Shown piece after piece: positions 1 through 10,427 of a DNA stretch of 64,000 bases. Location of the stretch: positions 4,296,883-4,360,882 of the forward strand of contig LR732703.1 of the NCBI GenBank assembly GCA_902506565.1. The letters run 5' to 3'. Source of the stretch: Burkholderiales bacterium 8X. GTDB lineage: Bacteria; Pseudomonadota; Gammaproteobacteria; Burkholderiales; Burkholderiaceae_C. Each line of letters begins with the position of its first letter. Position 1 is the stretch's first letter. Both the position numbers and the translations under genes were made by a program. The notes under the pieces are model-generated. The model saw only the letters and a program-made list of their open reading frames with translations, searched no databases and was not told the DNA's origin.

Positions 1-2146
1 CACCCCGGTCGTCCCGCCCTCCGCCGCCGCTCCAACCGGCACGGCACCGGCCACCACCCTCGAAACCGTCACGGTCGAAGCCAGCGCCGATGCCTCGGCC
101 GAAGGCCTCAGCCCGGCGCTTCCGGGCGGCCAGATCGCCCGCGGCGGCCGGGTCGGCCTGCTCGGCAACCAGGACGTGATGGACACGCCTTTCTCGAGCA
201 CCAACTACACCAACGAGCTGATCCAGAACCAGCAGGCCCGAAGCGTCGCCGACGTGCTGCGGAACGACCCGTCGGTGCGGCAGGCGCGCGGCTTCGGCAA
301 CTTCCAGGAGCTGTACGTGGTGCGCGGTTTCCCGGTGTACTCGGACGACATCGCCTACAACGGTCTCTACGGCATGCTGCCGCGCCAGTACATCGCCTCC
401 GAGTTCTTCGAGCGGGTCGAGGTGTTTCGCGGGGCCAATACCTTCCTGAACGGCGTCGCGCCCGGCGGCAGCGGCATCGGCGGCGCGATCAACCTCTTGC
501 CCAAGCGTGCGCTCAACGAGCCGCTCAACCGCATCACGGCAGGCGCGCAGAGCGGCGGCCAAGGCTTCGTCGCGGCCGACCTGGCCCGCCGCTTCGGCCC
601 CGACCAGAGCACCGGATTCCGCCTGAACGCCGTGCGCCGCGACGGCGGCACCGGCATCGACCGCGAGAAGCAGGAACTGAGCGCCCTGTCGCTCGGCTTC
701 GATTGGCGCAGCCGCAACGCCCGCATCTCGGCCGACGTCGGCTACCAGGACCACGAACTGCGCGCCGGCCGGCCGAATGTCACGCCCTCGTCGACCTTGC
801 CGATCCCCGAGGCACCGGACGCCAAGACCAACTTCGCGCAATCGTGGACCCGCTCGGCCGAGCGCGACCTGTTCGCCACGGTGCGGGCCGAGGTCGACCT
901 CGCCGACAACGTCACCGCCTGGACCGCCGCCGGCGTTCGGCGCAGCAGCGAATCGAATTCGCTCAGCAACCCGTCCCTGGTCGACGGCTTCGGCAACAGC
1001 TTGGCGTCGCGCTTCGACAACGAGCGCAAGGACCGCATCGCGACCGGCGAAGTCGGCCTGCGCGGCAGCTTCGCCACCGGTCCGGTCAAGCACACGGTCA
1101 GCACCTCGGCATCGATCTACAGCGGCGAGGAGCGCAACACCTACGCCTTCTCCGGCAGCACCATCCGCACCAACATCTACGCGCCCTTCGACAGCCTGCC
1201 GCCGCCGGCCACGGCCTTGATCGGCGGCAACCTGGCCAACCCGCTGCGGGTCGCCGACACCCGCACCAAGAGCTTCGCGGTGGCCGACACGCTGTCGCTG
1301 GCGCAGGACACGGTCAAGATCACGCTCGGCGTGCGGCGCCAGAACATCGAGAAGGTCGGCTACGACTACAACAGCGGCGCCGAGCTGAGCCGCTACGAAG
1401 AGGCCAAGACCACGCCGGTGGCGGCCGTGGTGTGGAAGGCGACGCCGCAGCTCTCGGCCTATGCGAGCTACATCGAGGCGCTGAGCCCGGGCGAGACCGC
1501 GCCCACCCTCGCCAACAGCCTGCCGGTGACCAACGCCGGCCAGGTGTTCGCGCCGTATGCCTCCAAGCAGAAGGAGATCGGACTCAAGTACGACGGCGGC
1601 AAGCTGGGCGGCAGCATCGCCTACTTCACCACCGACAAGCCGGTCTACATCGTGCAGAACCAGACCTTCGGCACCTACGGCGAGCAGCGCAACCAGGGCA
1701 TCGAGCTGTCGGTGTTCGGCGAGCCGACCCAGGGTGTTCGGCTGCTGGGCGGCGTCACCTTCCTCGATGCGGAGCAGCGCCGCACCGCCGGCGGCCGGAC
1801 CGACGGCCTCGACGCGATCGGCGTGCCCAAGACGCAGCTGAACCTCGGCGCCGAATGGGACGTGCCGGGCGTGCGCGGCCTCACGCTCGATGCGCGCGTG
1901 CTGCACACCTCCAAGCAGTACGCCAACGTCGCCAACACCCAGCAGCTGCCGTCCTGGAACCGGCTGGACGTCGGCGCCCGCTACCTGGTGGACATCGGCA
2001 ACAACCGCCTGCTGACGCTGCGCGGTCGCATTGACAACCTGTTCAACAAGTCCTACTGGGCCTCGACCGGCGGCTTCCCCGGTTCGAACTACCTGGTGCT
2101 CGGCGCGCCGCGTACCTTCGTGGTGAGCGCCTCGGTCGACTTCTGA
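1..2146 (+). CDS. TonB-dependent siderophore receptor, 5' end missing
   Basis: Outer-membrane receptor that imports a ferric siderophore or similar ligand using TonB energy. The reading frame is open to the left window edge, so the signal peptide and TonB box lie outside; the GTG at 176 is internal. The visible part starts with a Pro/Ala-rich stretch, then the plug domain, recognisable from the family phrases MDTPFSSTNYT, QNQQARSVADVLRNDPSVR and FNTFLNG-like FLNGVAPGGSGIGG. The beta-barrel follows and ends in aromatic Phe (VVSASVDF), the usual C-terminal signature of outer-membrane barrels. The PepSY gene starts 2 bases after its stop, so the two are probably co-transcribed, a common receptor/reductase pairing. 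No Fur box can be judged because the promoter is off the window. The ligand cannot be predicted from sequence alone. Confidence 0.93.
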   Translation, partial: TPVVPPSAAAPTGTAPATTLETVTVEASADASAEGLSPALPGGQIARGGRVGLLGNQDVMDTPFSSTNYTNELIQNQQARSVADVLRNDPSVRQARGFGNFQELYVVRGFPVYSDDIAYNGLYGMLPRQYIASEFFERVEVFRGANTFLNGVAPGGSGIGGAINLLPKRALNEPLNRITAGAQSGGQGFVAADLARRFGPDQSTGFRLNAVRRDGGTGIDREKQELSALSLGFDWRSRNARISADVGYQDHELRAGRPNVTPSSTLPIPEAPDAKTNFAQSWTRSAERDLFATVRAEVDLADNVTAWTAAGVRRSSESNSLSNPSLVDGFGNSLASRFDNERKDRIATGEVGLRGSFATGPVKHTVSTSASIYSGEERNTYAFSGSTIRTNIYAPFDSLPPPATALIGGNLANPLRVADTRTKSFAVADTLSLAQDTVKITLGVRRQNIEKVGYDYNSGAELSRYEEAKTTPVAAVVWKATPQLSAYASYIEALSPGETAPTLANSLPVTNAGQVFAPYASKQKEIGLKYDGGKLGGSIAYFTTDKPVYIVQNQTFGTYGEQRNQGIELSVFGEPTQGVRLLGGVTFLDAEQRRTAGGRTDGLDAIGVPKTQLNLGAEWDVPGVRGLTLDARVLHTSKQYANVANTQQLPSWNRLDVGARYLVDIGNNRLLTLRGRIDNLFNKSYWASTGGFPGSNYLVLGAPRTFVVSASVDF

Positions 2147-2148
2147 CG

Positions 2149-3498
2149 ATGCGGGCCTTCTGGACGGTCGTCCACCGCTGGGCCGGACTCTCGGTCGCGC
2201 TGTTCCTGATCGTCGCCGGGCTGACCGGCGCGGTCACCTCGTGGGACCACGAGCTCGACGAATGGCTTAACGCGGACATCATGGAGGCGCCCGGCCGCGG
2301 CCCGCTTCGCGATCCGCTGAGCCTGGCAGCCGCGGTCGAAGCGGCCGATCCGCGGGTGCAGGTGAGCTACATCTCGCTCGGCCTCGAGGAAGGCCACGCG
2401 GCCTCCTTCCTGGTGCGGCCGCGAAACGACCCGGCCACCGGCAAGCCCTTCGCGATCGACTACAACACCGCCTTCGTCGACCCGGTCACGGCGGAGATCA
2501 CCGGACGGCGCGACTCCAAGGCCGTGTCGCTGTCGCGCCGCAGCCTGATGCCCTTCTTGCGGGACGTTCACTTCAGCCTGCACATTCCCGCCTTCTGGGG
2601 CACCGACCGCTGGGGTTACTGGCTGATGGGCGGCGTCGCGCTGGTGTGGCTGCTCGACAGCTTCGTCGGCTTCTACCTGACGACGCCGCGAAGGCTCCGG
2701 CAGGCATCGGGCGAGACCCGGCATCGCGACCCCCGCAGCTGGTGGCAGCGCTGGAAGCCGGCCTGGCTGCTGCGTTGGCGCGCCGGCGGCTACAAGCTCA
2801 ACTTCGACCTGCACCGGGCCGTGGGGCTGTGGATCTGGGGGCTGATCATCGTGGTCGCCTTCACGTCCTTCTCGCTCAACCTGTATCGGGAGATCTTCTA
2901 TCCGGTGATGTCGCTGGTGTCCAAGACCACGCCCGGACCCTACGAGACCCAGAAGCCCGCGCCCTTCGGCACCTTCATCGAGCCGCGCATCGGCTTCGCA
3001 CAGGCCGCGCAGATCGCCCGCGAAGAGGCGGTGCGGCGCGGCTTCGAGCATCCGGCCGGCGGCATCTACTACGGCGGCAACTACGCCTTCTACAACGTCT
3101 CGTTCTTCGACCCGTCGCACGAGATGGGCGCCTTCGGCATGGGGCTCTCGAACATCTACGTGGACGCGATGGACGGCAGCGTCATCGGCCGCTACCGGCC
3201 CTGGGAAGGCACCGCGGCCGATGTCTTCGTGCAGCTGCAGTTGCCGCTGCACTCGGGCCGGATCCTCGGCATGCCGGGCCGCATCATGATGTCGGCGATG
3301 GGCGTGCTGGTGGCGATGCTGTCGGTCACCGGGATCGTGATCTGGGCACGCAAGCGGCGTTCGCGGCTCTTGCAGGCACGGCAGGCGCGGCAGGCACGCC
3401 AGCGCCAGCAGGCCGAAGGTCGGCCGAACGACGCCGCATCGCCCGACGCAGCCGCTATGCCGCGTCTGCCGCGAGGTGCGCTTCGAGCGCGTCGATGA
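2149..3498 (+). CDS. PepSY-associated transmembrane protein
   Basis: Inner-membrane protein of 449 aa of the PepSY_TM family, often encoded beside TonB-dependent siderophore receptors and thought to act in periplasmic or transmembrane reduction of the imported iron complex. The N-terminus (HRWAGLSVALFLIVAGLTG) is the typical first membrane helix. Further helices lie near residues 160-180 (WGYWLMGGVALVWLL), 223-245 and 375-400 (MMSAMGVLVAMLSVTGIVIWA). A basic, Gln/Arg-rich cytoplasmic tail (QARQARQARQRQQ) follows. The ATG is 2 bases past the receptor stop, which supports one operon. The last 44 bases overlap the 3' end of gshB on the other strand. Family assignment is firm; the iron-reductase role is inferred from context. 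Confidence 0.88.
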   Translation: MRAFWTVVHRWAGLSVALFLIVAGLTGAVTSWDHELDEWLNADIMEAPGRGPLRDPLSLAAAVEAADPRVQVSYISLGLEEGHAASFLVRPRNDPATGKPFAIDYNTAFVDPVTAEITGRRDSKAVSLSRRSLMPFLRDVHFSLHIPAFWGTDRWGYWLMGGVALVWLLDSFVGFYLTTPRRLRQASGETRHRDPRSWWQRWKPAWLLRWRAGGYKLNFDLHRAVGLWIWGLIIVVAFTSFSLNLYREIFYPVMSLVSKTTPGPYETQKPAPFGTFIEPRIGFAQAAQIAREEAVRRGFEHPAGGIYYGGNYAFYNVSFFDPSHEMGAFGMGLSNIYVDAMDGSVIGRYRPWEGTAADVFVQLQLPLHSGRILGMPGRIMMSAMGVLVAMLSVTGIVIWARKRRSRLLQARQARQARQRQQAEGRPNDAASPDAAAMPRLPRGALRARR

Positions 3499-4411
3499 AC
3501 ATCGCCGGCACGTCGAAGCCGGTCTGCTCGGTGATCTCCTGGAAGCAGGTCGGGCTGGTGACGTTGATCTCGGTCAGCGAACCGCCGATGACGTCGAGCC
3601 CGATCAAGAGCAGGCCGCGCTCGTAGAGCGTGGGCCCGATTGCCTCGGCGATGCGGCGGTCCTGCTCGGTGAGCGGCTGCGCCACGCCCTTGCCGCCGGC
3701 CGCCAGATTGCCGCGCACTTCGGAGCCCTGCGGAATGCGCGCCAGGCTGAAGGGCACCGGCTGGCCGGCGATCACCAGGATGCGCTTGTCGCCCTGCGCG
3801 ATCTCGGGCACGAAGCGCTGCACCATGATGGTCTCGGCGCCGCCCTTGTTGAGGGTCTCGACGATCGAACCCAGGTTGAGCCCATCCGCCTTGACCCGGA
3901 AGATGCCCATGCCGCCCATGCCGTCGAGCGGCTTGAGGATGATGTCCTGGTGCTCGGCATGGAAGGCGCGCACCTGCGCCGCATCGCGCGTGACCAGGGT
4001 CGGCGTGGTGAACTCGGCGAACTCCATGATCGCGAGCTTCTCGGGATGGTCGCGCAGCGAGCGCGGCTTATTGACCACCCGCGCGCCTTCGCGCTCGGCC
4101 TGTTCCAGCAGATGCGTGGCGTAGATGTATTCGGCGTCGAAGGGCGGGTCCTTGCGCATCAGCACCAGGTCGTAGTCGGCGATGGCCCGAACCTGCGGCG
4201 CCGCGGCCAGGTACCAGTCGTCCGGATCGCCGGTCAGCGTGATCGCGCAAGCCGAGGCGCTCGCCTTGCCGCCCTTCTGCCAGCTCAGGTCCTGCGGCAC
4301 GCAGGCCGACACCGTATGCCCGCGGCGCTGGGCCTCGCGCATCATCGAGAAGGTGGTGTCCTTGTAGATCTTGAACTGGTCGAGCGGGTCGGCGACGAAA
4401 AGGATATGCAT
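3455..4411 (-). CDS. gshB: Glutathione synthetase
   Basis: Catalyses the second step of glutathione synthesis: gamma-Glu-Cys plus Gly plus ATP gives GSH. The 318 aa length matches the prokaryotic GshB family. The N-terminal pre-ATP-grasp domain begins MHILFVADPL and contains RKDPPFD (86-92). The ATP-grasp domain shows LKPLDGMGGMG (159-169), GDKRI (207-211), the small loop RGNLAAGG (233-240) and the metal-binding EINVTSPT (281-288). The ATG at 4411 was chosen because it begins the conserved domain and overlaps the stop of the upstream transporter gene by one base (TGATG), which suggests translational coupling. The other glutathione gene, gshA, lies upstream on the same strand, so gshA-kup-transporter-gshB may be one transcription unit. 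Confidence 0.96.
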   Translation of the reverse strand: MHILFVADPLDQFKIYKDTTFSMMREAQRRGHTVSACVPQDLSWQKGGKASASACAITLTGDPDDWYLAAAPQVRAIADYDLVLMRKDPPFDAEYIYATHLLEQAEREGARVVNKPRSLRDHPEKLAIMEFAEFTTPTLVTRDAAQVRAFHAEHQDIILKPLDGMGGMGIFRVKADGLNLGSIVETLNKGGAETIMVQRFVPEIAQGDKRILVIAGQPVPFSLARIPQGSEVRGNLAAGGKGVAQPLTEQDRRIAEAIGPTLYERGLLLIGLDVIGGSLTEINVTSPTCFQEITEQTGFDVPAMFIDALEAHLAADAA

Positions 4412-5691
4412 CAGGAAGTCTCTCCGGGAGTCGGGTTGCGCGCGGGGCTGCGGTTCGGAACGTCCGCCGCGCCGGGGTCGGCTCGCCCGATCTTGCCGCT
4501 CTCGGCGATGTCCGTGCTGGCCGAGGGTCGGCGCCCGAGGCCCTGAATCGCGAGCGCCAGCGCGCCGGCCACCACGCCCCAGAAGGCCGAGCCGATGCCG
4601 GCGAGCGTGATGCCGGACAGCGTCACTAGAAAGGTGATCAAGGCGGCCTCGCGATGCGGCTCGTCGCGCAGTGCAGCTGCCAGGCCGCCGCCGATGGTGC
4701 CCAGCAGTGCGAGGCCGGCGATGGCGGCGATCAGCTCCTTCGGGAAGGCGGTCAGGATGCCGGTGACCGCGGCGCCGAAGATGCCGAGCACCACGTAGAT
4801 GGCGCCGCAGCTCACCGCCGCGGTGTAGCGCCGGGCCGGATCCTCGTGCGCCTCGCGGCCCATGCAGATGGCCGCGGTGATCGCGCTCAGGTTGAGCGCG
4901 AAGGCGCCGAAGGGCGCCAGCACCAGCGTGAAGAGGCCGCTGATGGTGATCAGCTTCGAAACGGGCAAGTCGTAGCGCGCGGCGCGGATGGCGGCCACGC
5001 CCGGCAGGTTCTGCGACGCCATGGTGACCACGAAAAGCGGCAGCGCCAGGCTCACCGTGGCCTGCCAGCCGAACTCGGGCATGACGAAGATCGGCTTCGC
5101 GATTTCGAAGTGCACCGCGTCCAGCGCCAGCTCGCCGCGAAGGGCTGCGAAGCCGATCGCCGCCAGCAGGGTCGCCGGCACCGCGTAGCGCGGCACGAGC
5201 CGCCGAGACACGAGATAGGTGCCCAGCATCAGCAGCACCAGCGGCAGGGCCGTGCGAGCCGCCAGGAAGGCATCGAGCCCGAAGCGCGCCAGCACGCCGG
5301 CGAGGAGCGCCGAGGCGATCGCGACCGGGATGCGGTTCATCAGGCGCTCGAACAGGCCGGTCGCGCCGGCGAGCGTCATGAGCACGGCGCAGACGATGAA
5401 GGCGCCGACCGCCTGGTTCATGCTGAAGCCGGCACCCGCCACCGCGAGCACCGCGGCGCCCGGCGTGCTCCAGGCGATCATGACCGGCTTGCGCCACCAG
5501 AGCGACGGCAGCGCCGACGCCAGCCCCATGCCGATGCCGAGCGCCCACATCCAGGAGCTGATCAGCTCCGGCGTGGCACCGAAGGAGCGCGCCGCCGTGA
5601 AGACGATCGCGATCGAACTGGTAAAGCCCACCAGCACGGCGACGAAACCCGCGGTGAAGGCCGACAGGCTCAGGTCCTTGAAAAAGCGCAT
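4411..5691 (-). CDS. BenE-family benzoate/H+ symporter-like transporter
   Basis: Polytopic inner-membrane protein of 426 aa resembling the BenE (benzoate membrane transport) family. It is almost wholly hydrophobic with about 11-12 segments. Family-like features include the opening FKDLSLSAFTAGFVAVLVGF, SSIAIVF, STPGAAVLAV and MASQNLPGVAAIRAARYD. The tail after about residue 390 is polar and Pro/Arg-rich. The ATG at 5691 follows the stop of kup by 22 bases, and the stop overlaps the gshB start. No aromatic catabolic genes lie near, so the substrate may not be benzoate; placement between kup and gshB gives no metabolic hint. Family call is good, substrate uncertain. Confidence 0.85.
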   Translation of the reverse strand: MRFFKDLSLSAFTAGFVAVLVGFTSSIAIVFTAARSFGATPELISSWMWALGIGMGLASALPSLWWRKPVMIAWSTPGAAVLAVAGAGFSMNQAVGAFIVCAVLMTLAGATGLFERLMNRIPVAIASALLAGVLARFGLDAFLAARTALPLVLLMLGTYLVSRRLVPRYAVPATLLAAIGFAALRGELALDAVHFEIAKPIFVMPEFGWQATVSLALPLFVVTMASQNLPGVAAIRAARYDLPVSKLITISGLFTLVLAPFGAFALNLSAITAAICMGREAHEDPARRYTAAVSCGAIYVVLGIFGAAVTGILTAFPKELIAAIAGLALLGTIGGGLAAALRDEPHREAALITFLVTLSGITLAGIGSAFWGVVAGALALAIQGLGRRPSASTDIAESGKIGRADPGAADVPNRSPARNPTPGETS

Positions 5692-5713
5692 GTCGCGGAT
5701 GCGGGGCCGTGGC

Positions 5714-7582
5714 CTAGATGTCGACCTTCGAGCCGAGCTCGACCACCGCGTTGTTCGGAAGGCCGAGGAAGTCGGCCGCGCCGCTGGCGTTGTGGTGCAT
5801 CTGCGCGAACAGCTTCTCGCGCCAGGGCGCCATGCCGCTGCCCAGGGTCGGCGAGACCACGTCGCGCGACAGGAAGTAGCTGGTGGTCATCTGGTCGAGC
5901 TGGCAACCGCGCATGCGGGCGTTTTCGAGGGCGCGCGGCAGGTCGACATCGTTCTTGAAGCCGTAGTGCACCACCACCTGCCAGCAATGGTGGCCGAGCG
6001 GCTCCATCTCGATGCGCTTGTCCATCGGGATCCACGGCACCTCGTGGTTGCGCACCGTGACGAACAGGTTCTGCTCGTGCAGCACCTTGTTGTGCTTGAG
6101 GTTGTGCAGGAGCGCGTTCGGCACCACGCCGGGCTCGGCCGTCATGAAGACCGCGGTGCCTTCGACCCGGGCGGGTGGACTGACGAACACCGAATCGAGA
6201 AAGCTGCGCAGGTCGATCGCGTCGTCGCGCTGGCTCTGCCCCATGAGACGGCGGCCTTCCTTCCAGGTGATCATCAGGGTGAAGATCGCGCCGCCGATCA
6301 TGAGCGGGAACCAGCCGCCCTGGAACAGCTTGAGCAGGTTGGATGCGAAGAACAGGAAGTCGATGACGAAGAAGGCGCCGGTCGCGGCGATGCACAGGAA
6401 GAGCGGGTACTTCCAGGCATAGCGGATCACGAAGAAGGTGAGCACGGTGGTGATCAGCATGTCGGTGGTGACCGCGATGCCGTAGGCCGCGGCCAGGTTG
6501 CTCGACGAGCGGAACATCACCACCGCCAGCACGATGGCGACGAAGAGGCCCCAGTTGACGAACGGAATGTAGATCTGCCCGGCGGTGCGAACGCTGGTGT
6601 GCTCGATGTTGAGCCGCGGCAGATAGCCGAGCTGGATCACCTGGCGGGTGACGCTGAAGGCGCCGGTGATCAGGGCCTGCGAGGCGATCACCGTCGCGGC
6701 CGTGGCCAGCAGCACCAGCGGGATCAACGCCCATTCGGGCGCCATCATGAAGAACGGGTTCTTGACCGCTGCCGGGTTCTCCAGCAGCAGCGCGCCCTGG
6801 CCGAAGTAGTTGAGCGTCAACGCCGGCATCACGACCGAAAACCAGGCCACCCGGATCGGCCGCTTGCCGAAATGCCCGAGGTCGGCGTAGAGCGCCTCGG
6901 CGCCGGTCACGCAGAGCACGGTTGCGCCAAGGATGATGAAGCTGGTGCCGGGGTTGTCCCACATGAAGCGCAGCGCGTAATGCGGGCTGACCGCCTTCAG
7001 GATCTCCGGATGGGTGAGGATCTGCGAGACGCCGAGCACCGAGATGGCCAGGAACCAGGCCAGCGTGACCGGCCCGAAGAACTTGCCGATGCCGGCCGTG
7101 CCGCGCTTTTGAACCGCGAACAGGCAGAACAGCACCACCAGCGTGATCGGTATCACGTAATGCGTGAAGTGGGTCGACACCACCTCCAGGCCCTCGACCG
7201 CCGACAGCACCGAGATCGCCGGCGTGATGACGCCGTCACCGTAGAACAGCGAAGTGCCGAAGATGCCCACGATCAGCAACACGTTGCGCAGCCGAGGCTT
7301 GTCGACCACCGCCTGCGAAGCCAGCGCCAGCATCGCGACCAGCCCGCCTTCGCCGGCGTTGTCGGCACGCAGCACCAGCGTGACGTACTTGAGCGACACG
7401 ATGACCGTGAGTGTCCAGAAGAACATCGACAGGATGCCGTACACGTTCTCGGGCGTGAACGGCACGTGGCCATGGCCGAAGACCTCCTTGACCGCATAGA
7501 GAACGCTGGTGCCGATGTCGCCGTAGACGACGCCGATGGCTGCGAGGATCAGCGCAGCAGAGTTGGATTTTTGGGGGGACAC
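5714..7582 (-). CDS. kup: Low-affinity potassium uptake protein Kup
   Basis: K+ uptake (probably K+/H+ symport) at the inner membrane. The 622 aa length is normal for Kup. The N-terminus has the family signature [22 protein letters not shown], split here as [11 protein letters not shown] and [11 protein letters not shown]. About 12 membrane segments cover residues 10-450, including [20 protein letters not shown] and [14 protein letters not shown]-like [18 protein letters not shown] soluble C-terminal domain of about 150 aa follows ([22 protein letters not shown]). The start is a GTG at 7582; no ATG gives a better N-terminus and no clear Shine-Dalgarno site is visible. It is followed 22 bases later by the BenE-like gene and lies downstream of gshA on the same strand. 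Kup next to glutathione genes is interesting because glutathione adducts gate other K+ systems (KefB/C), but no such link is known for Kup. Confidence 0.95.
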   Translation of the reverse strand: MSPQKSNSAALILAAIGVVYGDIGTSVLYAVKEVFGHGHVPFTPENVYGILSMFFWTLTVIVSLKYVTLVLRADNAGEGGLVAMLALASQAVVDKPRLRNVLLIVGIFGTSLFYGDGVITPAISVLSAVEGLEVVSTHFTHYVIPITLVVLFCLFAVQKRGTAGIGKFFGPVTLAWFLAISVLGVSQILTHPEILKAVSPHYALRFMWDNPGTSFIILGATVLCVTGAEALYADLGHFGKRPIRVAWFSVVMPALTLNYFGQGALLLENPAAVKNPFFMMAPEWALIPLVLLATAATVIASQALITGAFSVTRQVIQLGYLPRLNIEHTSVRTAGQIYIPFVNWGLFVAIVLAVVMFRSSSNLAAAYGIAVTTDMLITTVLTFFVIRYAWKYPLFLCIAATGAFFVIDFLFFASNLLKLFQGGWFPLMIGGAIFTLMITWKEGRRLMGQSQRDDAIDLRSFLDSVFVSPPARVEGTAVFMTAEPGVVPNALLHNLKHNKVLHEQNLFVTVRNHEVPWIPMDKRIEMEPLGHHCWQVVVHYGFKNDVDLPRALENARMRGCQLDQMTTSYFLSRDVVSPTLGSGMAPWREKLFAQMHHNASGAADFLGLPNNAVVELGSKVDI

Positions 7583-7700
7583 AGGAGCGTTCGAAAGAGG
7601 AGCGGGCCGGGCGCGGAGCGGCCCTTCCCTTCGGCATCGTGCAGTCGGAGTGGAGGCATTCTTGCCGGGACGGGCGCCGCCCGCAAGCCGGCCGGTGGCA

Positions 7701-9020
7701 TCACTCGTAGACCTCGGCGTCCGGGTCGGTGGCTTCGAGTTCGTAGCTGGCGGCCACCATGGCCAGCCGGCCGATGACGCCGTACATGTAGAAGCGGTTC
7801 GGCGCGCTGGCGCCGACCTTGGCGCCCGGCTGCGGCAGGTGCGCGCTTTCGGAGAAAGCGAGCGGCACGAAGCTGGATCCCGGCAGGTTGAGGTTCTCGT
7901 CCCGGCTCTGCCCGGCGTGCACCCGGTAGAAGCCGCCGACCACGTAGCGGTCCATGGTGTAGACCACCGGCTCGGCGAAGCTGTCGTGTACCCGTTCGTT
8001 GGTGAGCACGCCTTCCTGCACGATCACCTCGGCCGCCCGCGTTGGCTCGCCCTGCTCGGAGTCGGCGCGCTTGCCGGCCGCAGCGCCCTTGGCGCGCGGT
8101 CGCTTGGCCAGCTCCTCGAGGTCCTTGGTGTCGCGGATGGTCAGGACGCCCATCGGGTCGGCGCCGTTGTCGGCCTTGATGACCACGAAGGGCTTCTCGT
8201 TGATGCCGTATTCCTTGTACTTGCGGCGAACGCGCGTCAGGAGCGCATCGACATGGCTGGTGAGCACGTCCATGCCCTGGCCGCTTTCCATGTCGACCTC
8301 GCCGGCGCGGGCGTACATCGGGTTGATCAGCCACGGATCGATGCCGAGCAGCTTGCCGAAGCGCTTGGAGATTTCTTCGTAGCTGTGCAGGTGGTTGCTC
8401 TTGCGGCGCACCGACCAGCCCGCATGCAGCGGCGGCAGCAGGTATTGCTCGTGCAGCTCCTCGAGAATGCCGGGCGAACCCGCCGACAGATCGTTGTTCA
8501 AAAGGATCGTGCAGGGGTCGAAATGCTTGAGCCCGAGGCGGCGCTTGCTGCGCACCACCGGCTCCAGGCAGACCACCTCGCCGTCTGGCAGCTGGACCTT
8601 CTTGGGCGCCTTGATCGACGGATCGATCGAGCCGATGCGGACGTTGAGCCCGGCCATCTGGAAGATGCGGGCCAGCCGGGCCACGTTCGACAGGTAGAAG
8701 GTGTTGGTCGAGTGGTTTTCCGGAATGACCAGCAGGTTGCGCGCCTCGGGGCAGATCTTTTCGATGGCCGCCTGCGCGGCCTGCACCGCGAGCGGCAGCA
8801 TTTCCTGCGTGAGGTTGTTCCAGCTGCGCGGGAACAGGCTGGTATCGACCGGCGCCAGCTTGAAGCCGGCATTGCGCACGTCGATGGAGCCGTAGAAGGG
8901 CGGCGTGTGCTCCATCCACTCGAGCCGGAACCAGCGCTCGATCGCCGGCATCGAATCGATGATGCGTTGCTCGAGCTCGTTGATGGGACCGTTCAGCGCG
9001 GTGACGAGGTGGGGGACCAT
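7701..9020 (-). CDS. gshA: Glutamate-cysteine ligase (Acidithiobacillus-type GshA)
   Basis: First and rate-limiting step of glutathione synthesis: Glu plus Cys plus ATP gives gamma-Glu-Cys. The 439 aa protein matches the glutamate-cysteine ligase family first described in Acidithiobacillus ferrooxidans (TIGR02049), found in many Betaproteobacteria and unlike E. coli GshA. Recognisable stretches are [21 protein letters not shown] (first half: [12 protein letters not shown]), [41 protein letters not shown] and [15 protein letters not shown]. The ATG at 9020 has no competing upstream start. A 118-base gap separates it from kup downstream, and 72 bases separate it from proA upstream. A TACAAT sequence at 9064-9059 (minus strand) could be a -10 element, without a good -35. 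Confidence 0.92.
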   Translation of the reverse strand: MVPHLVTALNGPINELEQRIIDSMPAIERWFRLEWMEHTPPFYGSIDVRNAGFKLAPVDTSLFPRSWNNLTQEMLPLAVQAAQAAIEKICPEARNLLVIPENHSTNTFYLSNVARLARIFQMAGLNVRIGSIDPSIKAPKKVQLPDGEVVCLEPVVRSKRRLGLKHFDPCTILLNNDLSAGSPGILEELHEQYLLPPLHAGWSVRRKSNHLHSYEEISKRFGKLLGIDPWLINPMYARAGEVDMESGQGMDVLTSHVDALLTRVRRKYKEYGINEKPFVVIKADNGADPMGVLTIRDTKDLEELAKRPRAKGAAAGKRADSEQGEPTRAAEVIVQEGVLTNERVHDSFAEPVVYTMDRYVVGGFYRVHAGQSRDENLNLPGSSFVPLAFSESAHLPQPGAKVGASAPNRFYMYGVIGRLAMVAASYELEATDPDAEVYE

Positions 9021-9092
9021 TCGACGGCCTTGTAGTGCGTGTTGTGCGGCGGGATCGGATTGTAGGTTTGGCGCAAAGCGTCGGCGGGGCCG

Positions 9093-10388
9093 CTACGACC
9101 GCACCTCCCCTTGCCCCAGGACCACGTATTTGAGCGAGGTGAGCCCCTCGATCCCTACCGGACCGCGCGCATGGAACTTGTCGGTGCTGATGCCGATCTC
9201 GGCGCCCAGCCCGAACTCGAACCCATCCGCGAAGCGCGTGCTCGCGTTCACGATGACGCTGGCCGAGTCGACCTCGCGCAGGAAGCGTTGGGCATGCACA
9301 TGGTCGCGGGTGACGATGGCATCCGTGTGATGGCTCGAATAGCGGTTGATGTGCCCGATGGCAGCGTCGATGCCTTCGACCACCTTGATGCTGATCACCG
9401 CGGCCAGGTATTCCTCGTACCAGTCGGACTCGGCCGCATCCACGATGCGGGCGCCCAGCTCGGCCAACCGGCCGTCGGCGCGAAGGATCGCGGCCGCGGC
9501 GGCATCGCAGCGCATCTCGACGCCCTTGGCCGCGAAGATGGCGCCGATCGCCGGCAGGAAGCTCGCCGCGATCGGCGCCGCCACCAGCAGGCCCTCGGCC
9601 GCGTTGCAGGGGCTGTACTTCTGGGTCTTGGCGTTGTCGACGATCTTCAAGGCCATCTCGAGCTCGGCCGTGGCGTCGACGAACACATGGCAATTGCCGT
9701 CCAAGTGCTTGATGACCGGCACCTTGGCCTCGCGGCTGATGCGCTCGATCAGCCCCTTGCCGCCGCGCGGAATGATCACGTCGACGAACTCGGGCATCGC
9801 GATCAATTGGCCGACGGCCTCGCGGTCGGTGGTCTGCACCAGCTGCACGGCATCGACCGGCAGCTCGGCCGCGCGCAGGGCCTCGGTCACCAGCCGGGCG
9901 AGCGCCCGGTTCGACTCGATCGCCTCGGAGCCGCCGCGCAGGATGGCCGCATTGCCGCTCTTGATCGCCAGGCTGGCGGCCTCGATCGTGACGTTGGGAC
10001 GGCTCTCGTAGATCATGCCGAAGACCCCGATCGGCACCCGCATCTGCCCGACCCGGATGCCGCTCGGCTGTTGCTTCATGCCGATGATTTCGCCGATCGA
10101 GTCGGGCATCGCGGCGAGTTGATCGCAGCCCTGCGCGACGGTTTCGATCACCTGGGGCGTGAGCTTGAGCCGATCGACCATCGGCGCCGAAAGCCCGGCC
10201 GCCGTGGCGCGCTCGATGTCGGCGGCGTTGGCTGGCGCCAGCTCGGCCTGGTTGTCGCGCAAAAGAAGGGCCAGGGTTCGGAGCGCCTTGTTCTTGGCGG
10301 CGGCCGGCGCCTTCGCCATCAGGGCCGAGGCCGCCTTGGCCTGCAAGCCCAGGCTTTGCAGGTGCTCGTGGACATTGAACGCGTTCAT
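9093..10388 (-). CDS. proA: Glutamate-5-semialdehyde dehydrogenase (gamma-glutamyl phosphate reductase)
   Basis: NADPH-dependent reduction of gamma-glutamyl phosphate to glutamate semialdehyde, the second step of proline biosynthesis. From the ATG at 10388 the protein is 431 aa, normal for ProA. I preferred this start ([14 protein letters not shown]) over the ATG three codons upstream because it matches the usual ProA N-terminus. Family landmarks include [49 protein letters not shown], the catalytic Cys region [13 protein letters not shown], and the C-terminal [19 protein letters not shown]. No proB is nearby, so the pathway is split. In related Burkholderiales proA commonly sits next to holA; here an accessory block separates them. 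Confidence 0.97.
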   Translation of the reverse strand: MNAFNVHEHLQSLGLQAKAASALMAKAPAAAKNKALRTLALLLRDNQAELAPANAADIERATAAGLSAPMVDRLKLTPQVIETVAQGCDQLAAMPDSIGEIIGMKQQPSGIRVGQMRVPIGVFGMIYESRPNVTIEAASLAIKSGNAAILRGGSEAIESNRALARLVTEALRAAELPVDAVQLVQTTDREAVGQLIAMPEFVDVIIPRGGKGLIERISREAKVPVIKHLDGNCHVFVDATAELEMALKIVDNAKTQKYSPCNAAEGLLVAAPIAASFLPAIGAIFAAKGVEMRCDAAAAAILRADGRLAELGARIVDAAESDWYEEYLAAVISIKVVEGIDAAIGHINRYSSHHTDAIVTRDHVHAQRFLREVDSASVIVNASTRFADGFEFGLGAEIGISTDKFHARGPVGIEGLTSLKYVVLGQGEVRS

Positions 10389-10427
10389 GGGCGGCATTTT
10401 CCCATGCGGCCCGACCGATTCCGGCTG

